NCBI RefSeq assembly: GCF_008802355.1
Contig: NZ_VZRA01000001.1
Span: 1,358,525-1,422,524, forward strand
Length of the DNA: 64,000 nucleotides
Direction of reading: 5' to 3'
Origin: Oryzomonas sagensis
GTDB taxonomy: Bacteria > Desulfobacterota > Desulfuromonadia > Geobacterales > Pseudopelobacteraceae
Positions 60,215 to 64,000 of this stretch are shown one piece after another. Under the pieces are notes generated by a model that searched no databases, was not told the DNA's origin, and saw only the letters and a program-made list of their open reading frames with translations. Position 1 is the first letter of the stretch. Each line of letters opens with the position of its first letter. The position numbers and the translations under genes were made by a program.

Positions 60215-62980
60215 CTAGTGCGCCTCGCTCCAGTTCTTCCCATAGCTGATGTCCACCTTGAGCGGCACCTTCAGCTCCACGGCGCGGGACATCTCCTCCT
60301 CCACCAAGCGTTCCATGGGGAGCAGTTCCTCCTCCGGTATCTCGAAGACCAGTTCGTCGTGCACCTGCATGGTCAGGCGGCTCTTCAGCCCTTCGGCCCG
60401 TATCCGTCCGTCCACCCGGATCATGGCGCTCTTGATGATGTCGGCCGCCGAGCCCTGGATGGGGTAGTTGATGGCGTTGCGCTGGGCGAAGGCCCGCACG
60501 TTGCCGTTGGTGCTGTGGATATCCGGTATGGGAAGTCGCCTGCCCAGGATGGTTGTGACGTATCCGGTCTCTTCCGCCCGGCGGATGCAGGAATCCAGGA
60601 AGCCGACCGCGCCGCTGTGGCGCTCCTTGTAGGCGGCGATGAACTCCTCGGCCGTCTTGCGGGCAATGCCCAACTGCTTTGCCAGGCTGAAGGCTCCTTG
60701 GCCGTAGATGATGCCGAAGTTGATGGTCTTGGCCTGGCGGCGCATCTCGCTGGTAACCATCTCGGGGAACAGGCCGAAGACCTCGGCCGCGGTGCGGGTG
60801 TGGATGTCTTCGTCGTGGGCGAAGGCGTGGCAGAAGACCGGGTCGCCGGAGAGGTGGGCCAGCACGCGCAGTTCGATCTGGGAGTAGTCGGCCGAGAGGA
60901 TGACGTGCCCCGGCGGGGCGATGAAGGCGTGGCGGATACGGCGTCCCTCATCGGTGCGGACCGGGATGTTCTGGAGGTTGGGGTCGGAGGACGAGAGCCG
61001 TCCGGTGGCGGTGACGGTCTGGTTGTAGGAGGTGTGCACCCGGCCGGTCCTGGGGCAGACCAGGCGCTCCAGGGCGTCGCTGTAGGTGGACTTGAGCTTG
61101 GTCAGGCCCCGGTAATCCACGATCAGGCGGGCAACCTCATGCTCCTCGGCCAGGGCGCTCAACACCTCGTTGTCCGTGGACCAGCCGGTCTTGCCCTTGG
61201 TCTTCTTGCCGGTCTTCAGTCCCATGCGTTCGAAGAGCACCTCGCCCAGCTGCTTGGGGGAATTGAGATTGAAGGGGGCGCCGGCTATGGCGAAGATCTG
61301 CCCCTCCAGTTCCGCCAGGCGGGTTGAAAAGTCCCGGGAAAGTTCCTTCAGCAGCGCCCTGTCGAGCAATACCCCGTAATTTTCCATATCGGCCAGGATC
61401 GTCACCAGCGGCATCTCCAGGGTGTGGAAAAGTTGTTCAAGGCCGGTTTCAGCCAGCTCCGGCTCGAATTTGCGCCGCAGGAGCCAGGTGGCGTCCGCAT
61501 CTTCGCAGGCATAGCGGGAGGCGGCCGCCACCGCCACCTGGGAAAAATTCTTCTGTCCCTTGCCGGTGCCGGTCACCTCGCTGTAGCTGATCATGCGGTG
61601 GTTGAGGTGTTCCTGGGCCAGGGCGTCCAGGCCGTGTCCGCTCCGGGCCGGGTTGAGCACATAGGAGGCCAGCATGGTGTCGAACCAGACCCCCGCGACC
61701 GTAATGCCGCTGTTGGCCAGCACCTGCATATCGAACTTGATGTTTTGTCCGACCTTGCGCAGTCCGGGATGTGCGAACAGGGGGCGCAAGCGTTCCAGCA
61801 CCCTGTCCCGCGGGAGCTGATCGGGGGCAAGCGGGGCGCCGCCCTCACCCTGTTCCCCGGCTTGAGAGTGCGCCGCAAACAACGTCCCCTCCCCGCCGGG
61901 AAGAGACGGGGAGGGGGATGAGGTTATGTGCCCCACCGGGATATAGTAGGCCTCATGGTCGCGAAAGGAGAACGACAGGCCGACGATCTCGGCCAGGCGC
62001 GGGTCGAGGCTGGTGGTCTCCAGGTCGAAGGCGAATTCGCCGGCCTGCTCCAGGGCCGCGGCCAACGCCTCCAACTCCCCGGCCGCGGTGACGGTCCGGT
62101 AGCCCTCGCAGGAGAGGGTTGCGTGGCCGGTCAGCTCCTTGATCAGGGTGGTGAAGCCGTACTGTTTGAAAAAGGCGTTCAGGGTCGGGGTGTCCGGTTC
62201 CCGGGCGGCCAGTTCGTCCAGGTCGATCTCCAGCGGTACGTTACGCTCGATGGTGGCCAGCTTGCGCGACAGGAGCGCCTGGTCGCGGAATTCCCGAAGT
62301 TTTTCGCCGTTCTTTCCCTTGACCTCGCCCGCCCGTTCCAAAAGGGCATCCAGGGTGCCGAACTCCTGAAGCAGTTTGATGGCGGTCTTCTCGCCGATGC
62401 CCGGCACGCCGGGGATGTTGTCCGAACTGTCGCCGGCCAGGCCGAGGATATCCGGCACCAGATCAGGCACGACGCCGAAGCGCTCGTTCACCTCGGCCAG
62501 GCCTGACCGTTTGTCCTTCATGGTATCCAGCAATGTGACGTTTTCAGTCACAATCTGCATCAGGTCCTTGTCGCCGGTCACCACCACGACCCGGCCGCCA
62601 TTGGCGCTGTAACGGGCGGCCAGGGCGCCGATGATGTCGTCCGCCTCGAACCCCTCCAACTCCAGGGCCGGGATGTTGAAAGCGCGTACCACCTCGCGGA
62701 TCGGCCCGACCTGCTGGCGCAGGTCATCCGGCATGGCGGCCCGGTTGGCCTTGTATTCCGGGTAGATTTCGGTGCGGAAGGTGATCCTGCCGGCATCGAA
62801 GACCACCGCCAGCTGCTTGGGATCATGATCCTTGATCAACTTGAGCAACATCTGAATGAAGCCGTAGATGGCGTTGGTCGGATGGCCGCTGGGAGATGAC
62901 AGGTGGCGGATGGCGTAATAAGCCCGGTAGATGTAGGAGGAACCATCGATCAGGTAGAGGGTGTCGTTGGGGCTGTTCAT
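60215..62980 (-). CDS. polA: DNA polymerase I
   Basis: A 921-residue three-domain enzyme. The 5'-3' nuclease (about 1-290) starts LYLIDGSSYIYRAYYAI and has GDKDLMQIV and LAGDSSDNIPGVPGIGEKTA. The 3'-5' exonuclease (about 310-530) retains the proofreading Asp-x-Glu in FAFDLETTSLDP. The polymerase domain has ADYSQIELRVLAHLS (A), RRQAKTINFGIIYGQGAFSL (B) and MQVHDELVFE (C). Residues 352-379 are an extra Ser/Pro/Gly-rich stretch produced by an embedded repeat, after YYIPVGH. ATG at 62980 is the correct start; the longer frame overlaps the upstream gene. Confidence 0.96.
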   Translation of the reverse strand: MNSPNDTLYLIDGSSYIYRAYYAIRHLSSPSGHPTNAIYGFIQMLLKLIKDHDPKQLAVVFDAGRITFRTEIYPEYKANRAAMPDDLRQQVGPIREVVRAFNIPALELEGFEADDIIGALAARYSANGGRVVVVTGDKDLMQIVTENVTLLDTMKDKRSGLAEVNERFGVVPDLVPDILGLAGDSSDNIPGVPGIGEKTAIKLLQEFGTLDALLERAGEVKGKNGEKLREFRDQALLSRKLATIERNVPLEIDLDELAAREPDTPTLNAFFKQYGFTTLIKELTGHATLSCEGYRTVTAAGELEALAAALEQAGEFAFDLETTSLDPRLAEIVGLSFSFRDHEAYYIPVGHITSSPSPSLPGGEGTLFAAHSQAGEQGEGGAPLAPDQLPRDRVLERLRPLFAHPGLRKVGQNIKFDMQVLANSGITVAGVWFDTMLASYVLNPARSGHGLDALAQEHLNHRMISYSEVTGTGKGQKNFSQVAVAAASRYACEDADATWLLRRKFEPELAETGLEQLFHTLEMPLVTILADMENYGVLLDRALLKELSRDFSTRLAELEGQIFAIAGAPFNLNSPKQLGEVLFERMGLKTGKKTKGKTGWSTDNEVLSALAEEHEVARLIVDYRGLTKLKSTYSDALERLVCPRTGRVHTSYNQTVTATGRLSSSDPNLQNIPVRTDEGRRIRHAFIAPPGHVILSADYSQIELRVLAHLSGDPVFCHAFAHDEDIHTRTAAEVFGLFPEMVTSEMRRQAKTINFGIIYGQGAFSLAKQLGIARKTAEEFIAAYKERHSGAVGFLDSCIRRAEETGYVTTILGRRLPIPDIHSTNGNVRAFAQRNAINYPIQGSAADIIKSAMIRVDGRIRAEGLKSRLTMQVHDELVFEIPEEELLPMERLVEEEMSRAVELKVPLKVDISYGKNWSEAH
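61842..61923. repeat. Palindromic repeat inserted in frame within polA
   Basis: The ends are CCCTCACCC (61842) and the inverted GGGGATGAGG (to 61923). Inside is a strong stem CCCCTCCCCG / CGGGGAGGGG. It resembles the element at 30988-31063. On the polA strand it is translated as a low-complexity peptide without stops. Confidence 0.65.
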
Positions 62981-63165
62981 GGTGAGTTTTTCTCCGCCTG
63001 TTCCCGCGTGAACAGCACAAAGGCCATGCTCGGCCTCCGGCTGGAGTCGCGCATGGCAAACTGCATGCTGTCGAAGCGCCACCCCTTTGCGCTCCATTCG
63101 TTGAGCGTCTCTTCGATGGCCTCTTCGGTAACGGTACCCAGTTCGATCACTTTATAGGTCGGCAT
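62977..63165 (-). CDS. DUF4177 small protein
   Basis: A 62-residue protein beginning MPTYKVIELGTVTEEAIEET and containing LNEWSAKGWRFDSMQF, then RRPSMAFVLFTRE, the compact alpha-beta pattern of DUF4177. The function is unknown. It overlaps the polA start by four bases (ATGA), so it is the first gene of a polA transcript. ATG at 63165 is preceded by GAGGTACGAAC. Confidence 0.85.
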   Translation of the reverse strand: MPTYKVIELGTVTEEAIEETLNEWSAKGWRFDSMQFAMRDSSRRPSMAFVLFTREQAEKNSP

Positions 63166-63230
63166 GTTCGTACCTCGGCGTTTTCGGCAATAGTAGCCAA
63201 CGCCGGGCATATCTTCAAGCGGAAACGAAG

Positions 63231-63256
63231 AAGGCGGCCTGAAAGCCGCCCTCGTT
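63231..63256 (-). terminator. Intrinsic terminator after the iclR-type gene
   Basis: GGGCGGC-TTTCAG-GCCGCC on the minus strand followed by TTCTTCGTTT, 25 bases after the stop at 63279. Confidence 0.65.
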
Positions 63257-63278
63257 GTGGACTTGATGGTTGGTGTCG

Positions 63279-64000
63279 TTATTGAAAACCGAGCTTGGAG
63301 GATATCTCCTTGGCGGCCTTTGTCACCAGCGGGATGAGTTCCTTTTCCAGGCGTTCGTCCGTGAAGCGCATGGACGGACCGGAGATGCTGACCGCGCCTA
63401 TGATCCGGCGGGTATAGTCGCGGATCGGCGCGCTGACGCACTTGACGCCCACATCCAGTTCCTCGTTGTCGATGGCGTAGCCCTGCTCGGCGATGGTCTT
63501 CAACTGTTTTTTGAGAAGGTCGCGGTCGGTAACGGTATTCTTCGTGTACTGCTTGATCTCTCTGGGCGGGAGGTAGTTTTCCAACTCCTCGTCGCTCATA
63601 TGGGCGATCTGAACCTTGCCCGCGGCGGTGCAGTAGGCCGGCAGCCTTGAGCCGACCCGCGGGACGACGCGGACGGTCATGTCGGTCTCCACCGCATCCA
63701 GGTAGATGATGTTGAAGTCCTTGAGGATCGCCACGTAGGTGGTCTCGTTGCACTCCTTGACCAGGGCTTCCAGAATCGGTTTCGACTGACGCAGAAGGCC
63801 CATTTGGCGGATGAAGGTCTGCCCGAGTTCCAGGGTCTTGAGGCCGAGGCGATAGTTCTCGGTCACACGGTTCTGCTCGATGTAGCCCCGCGCCTCCAGC
63901 GTCGCAAGAAGCCTGAATACGTTGTTTTTATGCAGTTTCAGGCGTTTGCTGAGTTCGGTGACGCCCAACTCGTCCGTTTCGCCGTGGAATTGCTCCAGCA
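63279..64000 (-). CDS. IclR-family transcriptional regulator, N-terminus cut off by window edge
   Basis: The minus-strand frame is open through base 64000 (LEQFHGETDELGVTELSKRL just inside the edge), so about 10-20 N-terminal residues are outside. The winged helix-turn-helix is ELSKRLKLHKNNVFRLLATL, followed by EARGYIEQN. The C-terminal IclR effector domain has VPRVGSRLPAYCTAAGKVQI and GYAIDNEELDVGVKCVSAPI and ends in GAVSISGPSMRFTDERL, all typical. The regulated genes and ligand are unknown. It lies upstream of DUF4177-polA but is separated from them by a terminator. Confidence 0.94.
   Translation of the reverse strand, partial: LEQFHGETDELGVTELSKRLKLHKNNVFRLLATLEARGYIEQNRVTENYRLGLKTLELGQTFIRQMGLLRQSKPILEALVKECNETTYVAILKDFNIIYLDAVETDMTVRVVPRVGSRLPAYCTAAGKVQIAHMSDEELENYLPPREIKQYTKNTVTDRDLLKKQLKTIAEQGYAIDNEELDVGVKCVSAPIRDYTRRIIGAVSISGPSMRFTDERLEKELIPLVTKAAKEISSKLGFQ

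Overview
The window reads as a chromosomal segment of a GC-rich deltaproteobacterium of the Geobacter type (Desulfuromonadota / Geobacterales). The evidence is gene content and style rather than any marker gene: a caa3-type oxidase cluster next to c-type cytochromes, an ActP/DUF4212 acetate-type symporter, HDOD and CheW/MCP signalling genes, a GEMM-I riboswitch, NfnAB/SudBA-type flavoproteins, a RAYT transposase with its repeats, and many small palindromic intergenic elements. No rRNA, tRNA or CRISPR array was seen. Both ends of the window cut genes: an FKBP isomerase at base 1 and an IclR regulator at base 64000.

Layout. 1-5.6 kb: FKBP isomerase, HDOD protein, lytic transglycosylase, SrkA-like kinase, zinc-ribbon protein, folD. 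5.6-11.6 kb: oxidase operon sco-ctaD-ctaE-ctaF-coxB-ctaB-cytochrome c; subunit II carries two fused haem-c domains and subunit I has the A2-type YSHP motif. 11.7-19.2 kb: pentapeptide protein, zinc ribbon behind an array of GTAWTAC palindromes, AcuI/YhdH oxidoreductase, an MCP, a GGDEF-dus-DUF3820 operon, a His-rich periplasmic protein. 19.4-28.5 kb: CDF-like transporter, rhlE behind a promoter-leader-terminator arrangement, a SlyD-type FKBP with a seven-cysteine insert, NfnAB, cupin, EamA exporter, rtcB-archease. 28.8-37.4 kb: ovoA (ovothiol), slyX, a GEMM-I riboswitch plus terminator in front of cheW - EAL/HDOD - MCP, and a NAD salvage pair. 37.4-40.8 kb: accessory island. 40.8-49.7 kb: DRTGG P-loop protein, yceH, hflX, fabI, trmB, DUF4212-actP-DUF294. 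49.7-57.3 kb: sugar-isomerase-like TIM barrel, TonB, membrane spermidine-synthase-like protein, cbiA, a cobalamin riboswitch, cbiM-cbiN-like. 57.3-64 kb: recO, ChaN-PDZ lipoprotein, DJ-1/PfpI, polA, DUF4177, iclR.

How the parts work together. The oxidase genes form one overlapping operon that supplies its own copper chaperone (Sco), haem O synthase (CtaB) and electron-donor cytochromes. Cyclic dinucleotide signalling recurs: a membrane GGDEF protein, and a riboswitch-terminator whose operon encodes a receptor, an adaptor and an EAL/HDOD protein that keeps most catalytic EAL residues, so the operon may sense and modify the same messenger pool. The B12 region pairs a riboswitch-controlled cobalt uptake module with CbiA and possibly TonB.

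The least explained stretch is 37.4-40.8 kb: an AT-rich gene with a HEPN-type R-x4-H motif, preceded by a 62-bp structure with integron attC architecture, bracketed by copies of a RAYT-associated repeat beside the RAYT gene itself, and followed by a decayed PIN-domain toxin fragment. Other notable points are a G/C-rich palindromic repeat captured in frame inside polA, and a second repeat family whose ends supply the stop codons of flanking genes.
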